The notes below the pieces were generated by a model. The model was not told the origin of the DNA, ran no database searches, and saw nothing but the letters and a program-made list of their open reading frames with translations. The position numbers were made by a program, and so were the translations under genes. From Gemmatimonadota bacterium (GTDB lineage: Bacteria > Gemmatimonadota > Gemmatimonadetes > Gemmatimonadales > GWC2-71-9), in the NCBI GenBank assembly GCA_016704275.1, contig JADJAK010000005.1, forward strand, positions 310,001 to 374,000: 64,000 nucleotides of DNA, read 5' to 3'. The stretch's first letter is position 1, and each line of letters opens with the position of its first letter. This document shows, piece after piece, positions 45,026 through 53,885 of the stretch.

Positions 45026-47782
45026 TTAGGGAGTGCCACGCTTTTCCGCGACCCGCTTGATCTCGGCGGCGGCATCGGCCGCCTTGATGCCCGCCGTGAT
45101 CCAAGCCGGGGCGGGATCGCCCTTCAACCAGTGGCCGAACCACTCCAGGATGCGGCGTTGGTAGTCGATCTGGTTGGCCTTCTTCGAGAAGCCGTGGTCC
45201 TCGCCGTCGTAGACCAGCAACACGACCTGCTTCCCGGCCCGGCGGGCAAAGTTGAAGAACTCCGTCGCCTGGAAGAACTCCACCGTCCCGTCCTTGTTGC
45301 CATGTGCCATCAGCATGGGAATGGTCATCTGGTCGACGCGCTCCAGCGCCGAGTTTCGCTGGTGGGCCGCACGGTCCTCCCAATACGGCACCTCCATGCG
45401 CGCCTGACCGGTCTCGAAGTGGTCCGACTCCGCCGTCCCGCTGGCCCAGTGGATCTGCCCCATGAACGAGACGAGGTCGGTGATGCTCGCCCCCGCAATC
45501 GTGGTCGCCAGGAAGTCGCCACCATGTGTCCCGAGATACGCCGCTTCGTACCCGCCCCAGGAGTGGCCGACCTGCCCAACGCGCTTCGGATCGACCAGCC
45601 CCCGATCGGTCACCGCCTTCACGGCGGCGCGCACTGACTGGATCGTGCTGACGCCAGGCTCGCGCGCGGTAAAGACAATGTCCGGCATCAGGACGAAGTA
45701 GCCCTCGAGCGTCCACGCCGTCTGGTTGTAGTACGAGCGCTCGCTCGGCGAAACCCAGCTGTGCAGTTCGTCGGAGAGCCGCTCGTAGGTGTAGACGATC
45801 ATCGGATACTTCTTCGATGCGTCATAGTTGGCGGGGTAGAGCAGGATCCCCTGCAGCGGCCGCCCCCCTTCGCTCGTGAACGACAGCAGTTCCTCCCGGG
45901 TCCAGGCATACTCGCCGAGGAAGGCGTTGGTACGGGTGATCTGGCGCGGCGAGGTGAAGTCGCTGCCGGTGACGAAAACGTCCGGCGAATCGGCGCGATC
46001 CTCGGCGCGATAGAGGAACGTTGCGCTGCTGTCGGCCTTCCGGAATTGCCGGAGGCTCTTGTCCACGTAGATCAATCGCTGCGCGGCGCCGCCCGGGCTC
46101 AGGCGCGTCCACCCCATCCGCTTGTCGCGTTCGCCGAGCAGCGTGACGTAGAGCGGCTTGGTCGCATCGATGGTCGGGGCATCGAACTCGATCCGCTGCA
46201 CGCGATGGATGATCCGGTCCGCCTGTCCGTCGGTCAACCGCACCCGGTTGCTGCCGTCCGGCGCGATGCGCCAGACATCGTATCGGTCGTAGAGGAGGAC
46301 CGCCCGATCGCCGGTGAGCCACCCACCCACGCCGTAGGACGGGGGGAGGTCGGTCGGCGAGTCCGACTCCGTGTTCGCGAACGACGTGGCCAGCCCGGCG
46401 GTGAGGTTGGTGCGCCGTCCGGTGGCGAGTTCGTGGCTCCAGAAGTCCTTGCCGTCGAACCAGAGCAGGAAGCGCCCGTCGCCGCTCTCATAGCTGTAGC
46501 GCACCTTCTCCAGCGCCGTCGTCCGCTGGCCGGTGGCGAGGTCGGTCACGATCACGTCGTGGTAGCGTCGGCCGAACATCGTGCCCCACGCGTACTTCGC
46601 AGCCGGCTTCTCGACCGCGTGGCGCCACCCTTCCAGCAGGGTGGGCGTGTCGACCGGGTCGACGCCGACGCGTGTCAGCGTGCCGGTCGGCAGGTGCCAG
46701 ACGGCGGGCAGGCCGCGCTTCGCGTCGGCCGCCAACCGGCTCTGCTGGGCGGGGAAGAGCTGCACGTCGGCGGTGTGCCAGATCTGCACCGTGGAGGCGG
46801 AGTCGGTGGTGGCGCCGGGCTTCGCCGCGGAGTCGGCCTTGGCTGGCCGCGGTCGCGTGCTGATCACCACGCGCTGCCCGTCGAGGGACCATCGCGGGAC
46901 GGTCTGGTCCACGACATCGATCGTCTTCCCGAGCGCCGCGTTGGTGCTGTCGAGGACCACGCGCGTCGGCGTCGTCGCCAGCGAGCGCCAGGCGATCACC
47001 GACTCACCGGGCGTCTCGGTTCCCGCCGGCGCCACGGATCGGAAGAAGACCAGGTCCGAGGATCCCTTGCGGAAGGTGAGCACCCGATAGCCCGACGAGG
47101 AATGCTCCAGCGCACGGACGCGGCCCGAGGCTGGGTCATACAGTTGTACGCCGTTCGCCGTCGTCGTCCCGGTCGTGATGGTCATCGCGAGCAGGCTGCC
47201 CTCGTCGCTCCAGCGATACTCACCGACGTCCTGGAACGACATTTCCGTTCCGGTGGCGAGCTCGACGACGCGGAGCGTGGCGCCCTTGCCCTTGATCTCT
47301 GTGGGCGCATAGCCGAGCATCGCGACGTACCGCGCGTTCGGGGCCAAGGTGAACAGGCGGACGGCTTCATAGTTCCGCTGTGCCCCGGTGGCGAGCGTGA
47401 CGACGGCAAGCCCGTTACGGATCGGCTTCTTCTCGCGCGTCAGCTTTTCGCGCTCCTTGATGGACGCCTCGACCGTCCAGGCGAGGTACCGGCTGTCCCG
47501 GCTGAACGCGGGCGAGATCCCCAGCGCCACCACCCGGTCGGTGTCGTCCTGATCGATGCGGCGGTAGTGCAGCTCGCCGTCGGCGTCGGGCTTCGTCAGC
47601 CGGTACGCATACCACTTCCCATCGGGGGCGATCGCATCGCCGCCGAAGGTCTCGAACCGGGCGTAGTCGGCGGGGGTGATCGACTTCCGGGTGGCGGCGG
47701 GGGTCTGTGCCACAACCGGACCGACGGGCAGCAAGAGGACGAGGGCCAGGAACCAGCGCCGGGGCAGCAGGGAGAGCGGCAT
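45026..47782 (-). CDS. secreted S9-family prolyl oligopeptidase-like serine peptidase
   Basis: 918 residues. Signal peptide (FLALVLLLPVGPVVAQ), long N-terminal beta-propeller with WD40-like blades, then an alpha/beta-hydrolase domain. Catalytic triad: Ser in GHSWGGYE, Asp in AHGNKDGTVE and His in GEDHGFSKK. ATG 47780-47782 gives a proper signal; the open frame upstream is not family-like. Likely degrades peptides outside the cytoplasm. A TAGCTTTC box lies on the minus strand at 47822-47829. Confidence 0.9.
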   Translation of the reverse strand: MPLSLLPRRWFLALVLLLPVGPVVAQTPAATRKSITPADYARFETFGGDAIAPDGKWYAYRLTKPDADGELHYRRIDQDDTDRVVALGISPAFSRDSRYLAWTVEASIKEREKLTREKKPIRNGLAVVTLATGAQRNYEAVRLFTLAPNARYVAMLGYAPTEIKGKGATLRVVELATGTEMSFQDVGEYRWSDEGSLLAMTITTGTTTANGVQLYDPASGRVRALEHSSSGYRVLTFRKGSSDLVFFRSVAPAGTETPGESVIAWRSLATTPTRVVLDSTNAALGKTIDVVDQTVPRWSLDGQRVVISTRPRPAKADSAAKPGATTDSASTVQIWHTADVQLFPAQQSRLAADAKRGLPAVWHLPTGTLTRVGVDPVDTPTLLEGWRHAVEKPAAKYAWGTMFGRRYHDVIVTDLATGQRTTALEKVRYSYESGDGRFLLWFDGKDFWSHELATGRRTNLTAGLATSFANTESDSPTDLPPSYGVGGWLTGDRAVLLYDRYDVWRIAPDGSNRVRLTDGQADRIIHRVQRIEFDAPTIDATKPLYVTLLGERDKRMGWTRLSPGGAAQRLIYVDKSLRQFRKADSSATFLYRAEDRADSPDVFVTGSDFTSPRQITRTNAFLGEYAWTREELLSFTSEGGRPLQGILLYPANYDASKKYPMIVYTYERLSDELHSWVSPSERSYYNQTAWTLEGYFVLMPDIVFTAREPGVSTIQSVRAAVKAVTDRGLVDPKRVGQVGHSWGGYEAAYLGTHGGDFLATTIAGASITDLVSFMGQIHWASGTAESDHFETGQARMEVPYWEDRAAHQRNSALERVDQMTIPMLMAHGNKDGTVEFFQATEFFNFARRAGKQVVLLVYDGEDHGFSKKANQIDYQRRILEWFGHWLKGDPAPAWITAGIKAADAAAEIKRVAEKRGTP

Positions 47783-47914
47783 GGTGGTGTCGGTGTGTGA
47801 GGGGAGAATGGAAAACCGTCTGAAAGCTAGCGCGGCCGGGGCACCCGAGTACCACCCCCGGTCCCAGAGTATCATTCAGTGTCGTCGAACCACCCGACCT
47901 TCAGGAGTCTGCCC

Positions 47915-48295
47915 GTGCTGATCCGTGTCGCCACGCTTGCCGTTCTCGCTTTGGCCCCCGCTTCGGTGGCAGCCCAGAAGCCCGCCCCGGACATCACGGG
48001 GACCTGGCGCGTCGACGCCGGGACGGACGTCAAGAACGGTCCGCGCGAGGTGATCATCCGCGCCGATTCCAGCGCGAGCTGGGGGAAGGAGACGGTCCGC
48101 TGGCGGGTGAAGGACGGCAAGATCTGGATCGCGCTGGGTGGAGAGTGGGAGATCTACAAGCTGAAGCAGTCGACGACGGCGATCACCCTCTCGGGCGGTG
48201 ACCTGACCAAATCGGTCACGCTCAAGAAGGTCGGTCCGGCCACGCCGCGCGCCGCCGGGGTCAAGATTCCCGGCGACCCCGACGCTGGCGGCTGA
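47915..48295 (+). CDS. small secreted protein, unknown
   Basis: 126 residues. Signal peptide (VATLAVLALAPASVAAQ), then a compact beta-rich domain (DITGTWRVDAGTD, GPREVIIRADSSASWGKETVRW, IWIALGGEWEIYKLKQS), reminiscent of a lipocalin-like or DUF-type sheet. GTG 47915 is chosen because CAGGAG lies 8 bases upstream; an in-frame GTG at 47879 would add a non-signal stretch. No partner gene evident. Ends before a strong terminator. Confidence 0.7.
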   Translation: MLIRVATLAVLALAPASVAAQKPAPDITGTWRVDAGTDVKNGPREVIIRADSSASWGKETVRWRVKDGKIWIALGGEWEIYKLKQSTTAITLSGGDLTKSVTLKKVGPATPRAAGVKIPGDPDAGG

Positions 48296-48320
48296 GCCCG
48301 GAGTAGGGTCGCAGGGAAAA

Positions 48321-48350
48321 CGGGGCGCCACGCGCGAGCGTGGCGCCCCG
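48321..48350. terminator. strong bidirectional terminator with GCGA tetraloop
   Basis: CGGGGCGCCACGC and GCGTGGCGCCCCG form a perfect 13-bp stem closed by GCGA (a GNRA loop). On the minus strand TTTTCCC follows. Lies between the small secreted gene and the convergent S9 gene. Confidence 0.85.
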
Positions 48351-48357
48351 TCGCACG

Positions 48358-50676
48358 TCAGGGAGCGGCCGCCTTGGGGGCCGCCGCCACCGGCGGGCCG
48401 CCCTCCGCCAGCCAGTGGCCGAACCACTGCCGAAGCCGCCCGAGCCGATCGACCAGCAGCCACGGTTCACCGGTCCGCGACAGGTCGTGGTTCGAGCGCG
48501 GGTAGCGAACGAACTCGGCCGGGACATTGAGCGTCTTGAGCGCCATGTACCACATGTCGGCCGTCGCCATCGGCGTCCGGTGATCCTCTTCGGACTGCAC
48601 GATCAGCGTCGGCGTCTTCACCCGCTTGACGAAGCGAATCGGTGACAGCGTGTCGTACATCACCTGATTCTCCCACGGCTTGCCGAAGAACTCGTCGTTG
48701 GTCAGCGACTGCACGTCAGTGGTGCCCCACCACGCGTTCCAGTCGCTGATCATCCGATCGGCCTCGGCGGCCTTGAAGCGCGTGGTCTTGGTCGTGATCC
48801 AGGCCGTCATGAAGCCGCCGTAGGAACCGCCGCTGACACCCATCCGCATCGAGTCAACATCGGGGCGCACCGAGACGATGTCGACCGCCTTCATGATGTC
48901 CTGATAATCCTTGCCGCCCCAGTCGCCGCGCGAGGCGTGGGTGAAGGCGGTGTTGGTGCCGGTCGAGCCGCGCGGGTTGGTGAAGAGGACGAACATCCCG
49001 GCACCGGCAAGATTCTGGAACTCGTCAAACCAGCCGTCGCCATAGGCCGAGTGCGGGCCGCCGTGGATGTACAGCACCACGGGGTACTTCTTGCCGGGCT
49101 GGTAGCCGTACGGCTTCATCAACCAGGCTTCGATCTCGAGGTTGTCCACCGAGCGGTAGGTGAAGAACTCCACCTCGGACCAGGCGACCTCCTTGTTGAG
49201 GGCGTCGTTGAAGGTCGTGAGCTTGCGCTCGTTCCGGCCCTCGATGTCCGCGGTGTAGAGCTCCGTCGGGTGCGTGTGGTCGGTGCTGATGTACGTCAAC
49301 GTGGTCCGCGCCGAGTCATACTGGATGCCCGAGATCCGGCGCCGTCCGCCGAGGATGGTGCGGATCTCCTTCGTGGCCGGATTCACCGCATAGAGGCCGC
49401 TGCTGCCGCCGACCTCCGTCTCCATCCGGATCGTGCCGTCGCCCCACCAGGTGAAGTTGCCGGGTTCGTACTTCCAGCTGCCGAGCACATCGACCGGCTT
49501 GGTGGTGCCAGCTGCCAATACATACAGCCGCTGGCTCTGATAGCGGCCGCGCCGCCCGCTGAACGCGAGCTGCTTCGAGTCGGGCGACCAGGTGGCGCCG
49601 GCTTCATCGCCGAAGTACTCGATCCGCGTCGGGACGCACGCCGCAGTGTGGGCCTCGCAGGCGGCCACCGGGAGCATGAAGAGGTCGGTCGCATCGCGGT
49701 CGGCCTCGTCACGCTTCCGCGAGAACGGGAGCTTCGCCAGCGAGTCGCGCTCGCGCGTCACGACCGAGTCCGCCCGCAGCTTGGCGTCCGCCGAGAAGAC
49801 GATCCACTCGCCGTTCGGCGAGACGACGGGGGTGCGGTGCGAATACGCCGCGTTGGTCAGGCGGATCCGTTCGCCGCCTGGGCGCTGCAGGAAGAGTTGC
49901 GCTGCCGGCCGGGCTCGTGCCGCGGCGCCGGTGTCTGCCGGTGCCCCACCAGGACCACCCGCGCCGGCGCGGCCCGTGCTGGCCACGAAGCCGTTGCCGT
50001 TCGCCTTGTAGCGACTGTCGGTGAAGTGCATGCCGTCGAAACGCGCCGGATCGACCGGGGCGGTGATGGCGGACGCCGACGGGCGCGCCAACGGTGCCAT
50101 GGCCGCATACGGACCAGTGGCGGGCGCGGCTCCCGGAACGCCGCCAGGGAAACCACCACCGCCGCCGCCCCGGCCACCGCCGCCTCGCCCGCCACCTGCG
50201 CCACCACTCGCGCTGTCGCCCGACGTGATGCGGAATCGCTTGTCCGTCGGCTGGCTGCCGGCGGGCGCCGCGGCGGCTGGCGTCGCGCTCGGTTGAAAGG
50301 CCTCACCCACCTCGTCGACGCGCAGCGCCCAGTTGGTGCCGCGGCCACCCGGCCGTGTCGAGGTGAAGTTCAGCGTCTTGCCGTCCTCCGACCAGCGCGG
50401 CGCGCTGCTCTCGTACCCGGGCGAGGTGAGCCGCCGAGCGGCGCCACCGCTGACCGACTGCAGCCACACTTCGCTATGGCGCTTGTTGCCCGCCTCGTTG
50501 ACGGTGGTGACCGTGAAGGCCACCGACTTGCCATCCGGCGAGCGAGCCGGGGCACTCAGCTGAGTCACGCAGTACCAGTCCGCGGGGGTGAACGCGCGGC
50601 CCGCGGACTGGGCCGGGAGGAGGGCCGGGACGAGGAGCAGCGCCGCCGCCAGGCGGGGCGAGGGACAAGCCATCAT
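48358..50676 (-). CDS. secreted S9-family acyl-aminoacyl-peptidase-like serine peptidase
   Basis: 772 residues. Signal peptide (AAALLLVPALLPAQ), a beta-propeller interrupted around residues 150-240 by a Gly/Ala/Pro-rich low-complexity insert, then the catalytic domain: IHGGPHSAYGDGW oxyanion region, Ser in SGGSYGGFM, Asp in SEEDHRTPMA and His in RSNHDLSRTG. Start at 50674-50676 (ATG-ATG) with GCGGAG about 8 bases upstream. Separate from the S9 gene at 45026 by family details, so not a recent duplicate. Confidence 0.9.
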   Translation of the reverse strand: MMACPSPRLAAALLLVPALLPAQSAGRAFTPADWYCVTQLSAPARSPDGKSVAFTVTTVNEAGNKRHSEVWLQSVSGGAARRLTSPGYESSAPRWSEDGKTLNFTSTRPGGRGTNWALRVDEVGEAFQPSATPAAAAPAGSQPTDKRFRITSGDSASGGAGGGRGGGGRGGGGGGFPGGVPGAAPATGPYAAMAPLARPSASAITAPVDPARFDGMHFTDSRYKANGNGFVASTGRAGAGGPGGAPADTGAAARARPAAQLFLQRPGGERIRLTNAAYSHRTPVVSPNGEWIVFSADAKLRADSVVTRERDSLAKLPFSRKRDEADRDATDLFMLPVAACEAHTAACVPTRIEYFGDEAGATWSPDSKQLAFSGRRGRYQSQRLYVLAAGTTKPVDVLGSWKYEPGNFTWWGDGTIRMETEVGGSSGLYAVNPATKEIRTILGGRRRISGIQYDSARTTLTYISTDHTHPTELYTADIEGRNERKLTTFNDALNKEVAWSEVEFFTYRSVDNLEIEAWLMKPYGYQPGKKYPVVLYIHGGPHSAYGDGWFDEFQNLAGAGMFVLFTNPRGSTGTNTAFTHASRGDWGGKDYQDIMKAVDIVSVRPDVDSMRMGVSGGSYGGFMTAWITTKTTRFKAAEADRMISDWNAWWGTTDVQSLTNDEFFGKPWENQVMYDTLSPIRFVKRVKTPTLIVQSEEDHRTPMATADMWYMALKTLNVPAEFVRYPRSNHDLSRTGEPWLLVDRLGRLRQWFGHWLAEGGPPVAAAPKAAAP

Positions 50677-50790
50677 GAACGACTCCGCGGGAAGTGGTGG
50701 GGCAGTCCCCAAAGGTGGTGCGGTCCCCGCCTTCCCGCCACCTCGCGGCTGGCGCTACCTTCAACGATCTCCTTCTCCTGCGGATCGCCG

Positions 50791-52164
50791 ATGTCCTCTT
50801 CGTTCCTCCTCCCTCGTCGCGACTTCCTTGCCGTGGGCGCCTCCGCGCTGGTGGCGCGCCACCTCCGCTGGCCGGCTGGCGCCGTCCGTCCGGTGCCGAG
50901 CGTCGATCAGTTGCAGTGGCATCGAGACGAGCTCGCGCTCTTTGCGCACTTCGGCGTGAACACCTTCACCGATCGCGAGTGGGGCGATGGCAAGGAATCG
51001 CCATCGATCTTCAACCCCACCGCGTTCGACGCCCGGCAGTGGACGCGGACCGCGAAGGCGGCCGGCTTCAAGATGGTGATCCTCACCGCCAAGCATCACG
51101 ACGGCTTCTGCCTCTGGCCGACAGCCACCACCGCGCACTCCGTGAAGTCGTCGCCGTTTCGGGGCGGCTCGGGCGATGTCGTGCGCGAAGTGGCCGACGC
51201 CTGCCGCGCCGACGGACTGCGCCTGGGTCTCTACCTCTCCCCGTGGGACCGCAATGCCGCCGTGTACGGCTCCGACGGCTATCACGACTTCTACCTCACC
51301 CAGCTGCGCGAACTGCTGACGCGCTACGGTCGGGTCGATGAAGTCTGGTTCGACGGCGCCAATGGCGAGGGACCGAACGGCAAGAAGCAGATCTATGACT
51401 GGCCGCGCTATTGGGGCGAGGTGAAGCGCCTCCAGCCGCAGGCGGTGATCTTCTCCGACGCCGGCCCCGACATCCGCTGGATCGGCAACGAAGCGGGCAC
51501 TGCGGGGGAGACCAACTGGTCGATGGTGGACCCGCGTGTCGTCTCCGCGCCTGGTGTCAGTGGTGAGGGCGTGACCCGCATGCTCCAGCAGGGCGACCCG
51601 AACGGCAGCGTCTGGCGTCCGGGCGAGACCGACACCTCGATCCGCCCGGGATGGTTCTATCACGCCGCCGACGACGCCAAGGTGCGCAGCGTCGACAACC
51701 TCGTCGACATCTACGTCACGTCGGTCGGTCGCAACTCGAAGCTGCTGCTCAACGTCCCGCCGACTCGCGACGGGCTGTTGCACGACGTCGACGTGGCGCG
51801 CCTCGCAGGAATGCGTCGCGCACTCGACTCGCGATTCGGCGCGCCGATCGCCACCAGTCGCCGCACGCGGCTCAGCGCGATGAGCGGCGCCACCGGCGAG
51901 CTTCGGGTCGAACTCGCGTCGCCGCGGCGGGTCGCCTTCGTGACGCTGCAGGAACAGATCGCCGCGGGGCAGCATGTCGCCGCCTGGCGGATTGAAGGGC
52001 AGGCAGCCAACGGGGCGTGGACCGCGCTCGCCCGCGGAACGACGATCGGCCACAAGCGGATCGTCGCGGTCCCGGCTGCGGAGCAGGCGGCCGTGCGCGT
52101 CGTGATCGAACAGGCCCTCGCGCCCGTCGACGGGTTGAGCATGGTGCTGCATGCCGAAGCGTGA
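50791..52164 (+). CDS. GH29 alpha-L-fucosidase
   Basis: 457 residues. Twin-arginine-like signal (LLPRRDFLAVGASALVA). GH29 core: HFGVNTFTDREWGDG, AKHHDGFCLWPT, GLYLSPWDRN and the nucleophile Asp in VDEVWFDGANG (about residue 190). The C-terminal 130 residues form a beta domain (discoidin-like). Releases fucose from glycans in the periplasm or outside. A TACCTTC box lies at 50756-50762. Its last 14 bases contain the start of the PPK2 gene. Confidence 0.88.
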   Translation: MSSSFLLPRRDFLAVGASALVARHLRWPAGAVRPVPSVDQLQWHRDELALFAHFGVNTFTDREWGDGKESPSIFNPTAFDARQWTRTAKAAGFKMVILTAKHHDGFCLWPTATTAHSVKSSPFRGGSGDVVREVADACRADGLRLGLYLSPWDRNAAVYGSDGYHDFYLTQLRELLTRYGRVDEVWFDGANGEGPNGKKQIYDWPRYWGEVKRLQPQAVIFSDAGPDIRWIGNEAGTAGETNWSMVDPRVVSAPGVSGEGVTRMLQQGDPNGSVWRPGETDTSIRPGWFYHAADDAKVRSVDNLVDIYVTSVGRNSKLLLNVPPTRDGLLHDVDVARLAGMRRALDSRFGAPIATSRRTRLSAMSGATGELRVELASPRRVAFVTLQEQIAAGQHVAAWRIEGQAANGAWTALARGTTIGHKRIVAVPAAEQAAVRVVIEQALAPVDGLSMVLHAEA

Positions 52165-53038
52165 GTCCACCTTCGACGTCGACGCCTTCCGCGTCCGTCC
52201 CGACCAGCCGCTGGACCTCGCCGCGCTGCCCACGAAGGTGGCCGACCTCTATGCGGACAAGGACGAGTACGAGGAGCTCCTGGAGGCGCGCACCAAGCGA
52301 CTGCGCCACCTGCAGAATCTCCTCTACGCCGATGATCGCCATGCCCTGTTGGTCATCTTCCAGGCGATGGACGCCGCCGGGAAGGATGGTGCCATCAAGC
52401 ACGTGATGAGCGGCGTGAACCCGCAGGGTTGTCAGGTCTTTTCGTTCAAGGCGCCATCAGTCGAGGAGCTCGATCACGATTTTCTCTGGCGTGCCGCGCG
52501 CCGCCTCCCGGAGCGCGGTCGGATCGGCCTCTTCAATCGCTCGTACTACGAGGAGACCCTCGTGGTCCGCGTGCACAGCGACATCCTGGCCCGCCAACCG
52601 CTCCCGGAGACGATCCGCTCCGCCGACGACATCTGGACGCAGCGCTACCGCTCGATCCGCCACTTCGAACAGCACCTGGTCCGCAACGGCACGCGGATCG
52701 TGAAGTTCTTCCTGCACCTCTCGAAAGAGGAGCAGCGCACGCGCTTCCTCGAGCGCATCGACGACCCCGAGAAGCAGTGGAAGTTCTCCGCGGGCGACGT
52801 GCGCGAGCGCGGACACTGGGACGAGTATCAGCACGCCTACGCCGAAACGATCGCCGAGACGACGACCGACGAGGCACCGTGGTATGCGATCCCGGCCGAC
52901 GGGAAGAAGAATGCGCGCCTGCTGATCTCCGAGGTGCTGATTCGCACCCTCGAAGCCTTGCCCCTGAAGTTCCCGGCGGCGACGGAGTCACCCGAGGCGC
53001 TGGCCGCACTGCGCGCCCAGCTGCTGGCCGAAGGGTGA
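52151..53038 (+). CDS. ppk2: polyphosphate kinase 2, class III-like
   Basis: 295 residues. Walker A FQAMDAAGKDGAIKH (about residue 75), lid region HVMSGVNPQGCQVFSFKAPS, Walker B region GRIGLFNRSYYEETLVVRVH and RYRSIRHFEQHLV. The sequence follows PPK2-III enzymes, which I recall phosphorylate AMP and ADP from polyphosphate, rather than class I or II. Cytoplasmic. ATG 52151 lies inside the fucosidase gene end. Confidence 0.9.
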   Translation: MPKRESTFDVDAFRVRPDQPLDLAALPTKVADLYADKDEYEELLEARTKRLRHLQNLLYADDRHALLVIFQAMDAAGKDGAIKHVMSGVNPQGCQVFSFKAPSVEELDHDFLWRAARRLPERGRIGLFNRSYYEETLVVRVHSDILARQPLPETIRSADDIWTQRYRSIRHFEQHLVRNGTRIVKFFLHLSKEEQRTRFLERIDDPEKQWKFSAGDVRERGHWDEYQHAYAETIAETTTDEAPWYAIPADGKKNARLLISEVLIRTLEALPLKFPAATESPEALAALRAQLLAEG

Positions 53039-53042
53039 GGCG

Positions 53043-53864
53043 CTAGCGGAAGAGGGTGCGCTGCACCGGGCCGTGCACGCCGACCGGCGCCATCGGGCCC
53101 TCCTGCTCGGCCAGCCACAACTCCCCGACGAACCCCGCCTCTCGCAGGCGGGGTTCGACGCTTCCGCGCGCCGTCTCGGGATTGTTGCAGCGCTGGCTCA
53201 GGTGCGCGAGCACCACGGTGTGGAGTTCGTCGTGGTGCAGTTCGATCAGCAGCTGCGCCGCGTCGTGGTTGCCGAGGTGCCCACTGGGCCCCGCGATCCG
53301 GTCCTGCACCACGGCCGGGTAGCCGCTGGCGCGCAGCAGCGCTTCGTCGTGATTCGACTCCAGCACCAGGCAGTGCCGCTCACGAAGGAAAAGCCGCACC
53401 GCCTGCGTCGGCCGTCCGAGGTCGGTGGCCATGCCAAGCGAGGTGCCGTCCGGCAGCGTGACCGCCAGCGCGACCGGTTCCGCGGCATCGTGCGAGGTGG
53501 GACACGCCGCCACCGTGAACGGCCCGACCGTCGCGACGCCGCGCGAACCGATCGGGAGGTAGTGGCACGGGTCACCGCCCCGCGCGAGCGCGTGGAAGGT
53601 GCCGAAGGAGGCGAGCAACGGGATGTCGTGGCGACGCGCCAGCTTGGTGGCACTGGCGGCGTGGTCGCCATGCTCGTGCGTGATCGCCACGCCGACGAGC
53701 GCCGACGCATCCAGGCCAGCGTCGGCGAGTCGCCGGTCCAGCTCCCGCAGCGAGTAGCCCGCCTCGAGCAGGAGGATGGCGCCGTCGTGCACGAGGGCGA
53801 AGGCGTTGCCCTTGGAGCCCGAGCCAAGGACCACCAGCTCGGCGACCGGCGGCCGGTCGGTCAC
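53043..53864 (-). CDS. YycJ/WalJ-like metallo-beta-lactamase fold hydrolase
   Basis: 273 residues. LVVLGSGSKGNAFALVHDG at the start and THEHGDHAA (the HxHxDH metal motif, about residue 62) are typical of the YycJ family, thought to be a nuclease-like MBL protein involved in DNA or cell-wall-linked processes. SHDAAEP, VLESNHDEALL and LAHLSQRCNNPE complete the metal site. GTG 53862-53864. Last gene of a four-gene minus-strand operon. Confidence 0.87.
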   Translation of the reverse strand: MTDRPPVAELVVLGSGSKGNAFALVHDGAILLLEAGYSLRELDRRLADAGLDASALVGVAITHEHGDHAASATKLARRHDIPLLASFGTFHALARGGDPCHYLPIGSRGVATVGPFTVAACPTSHDAAEPVALAVTLPDGTSLGMATDLGRPTQAVRLFLRERHCLVLESNHDEALLRASGYPAVVQDRIAGPSGHLGNHDAAQLLIELHHDELHTVVLAHLSQRCNNPETARGSVEPRLREAGFVGELWLAEQEGPMAPVGVHGPVQRTLFR

Positions 53865-53885
53865 GATCCGGACGGCGCCGACCGA

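Noticed and set aside
45761..47800. A 679-codon plus-strand open frame
   Set aside because: Shadow of the S9 peptidase, which has a full catalytic triad.
48937..50790. Long plus-strand open frame leading into the fucosidase
   Set aside because: It is antisense to the S9 peptidase and Arg/Val-rich; the fucosidase starts at its own Tat-like signal at 50791.
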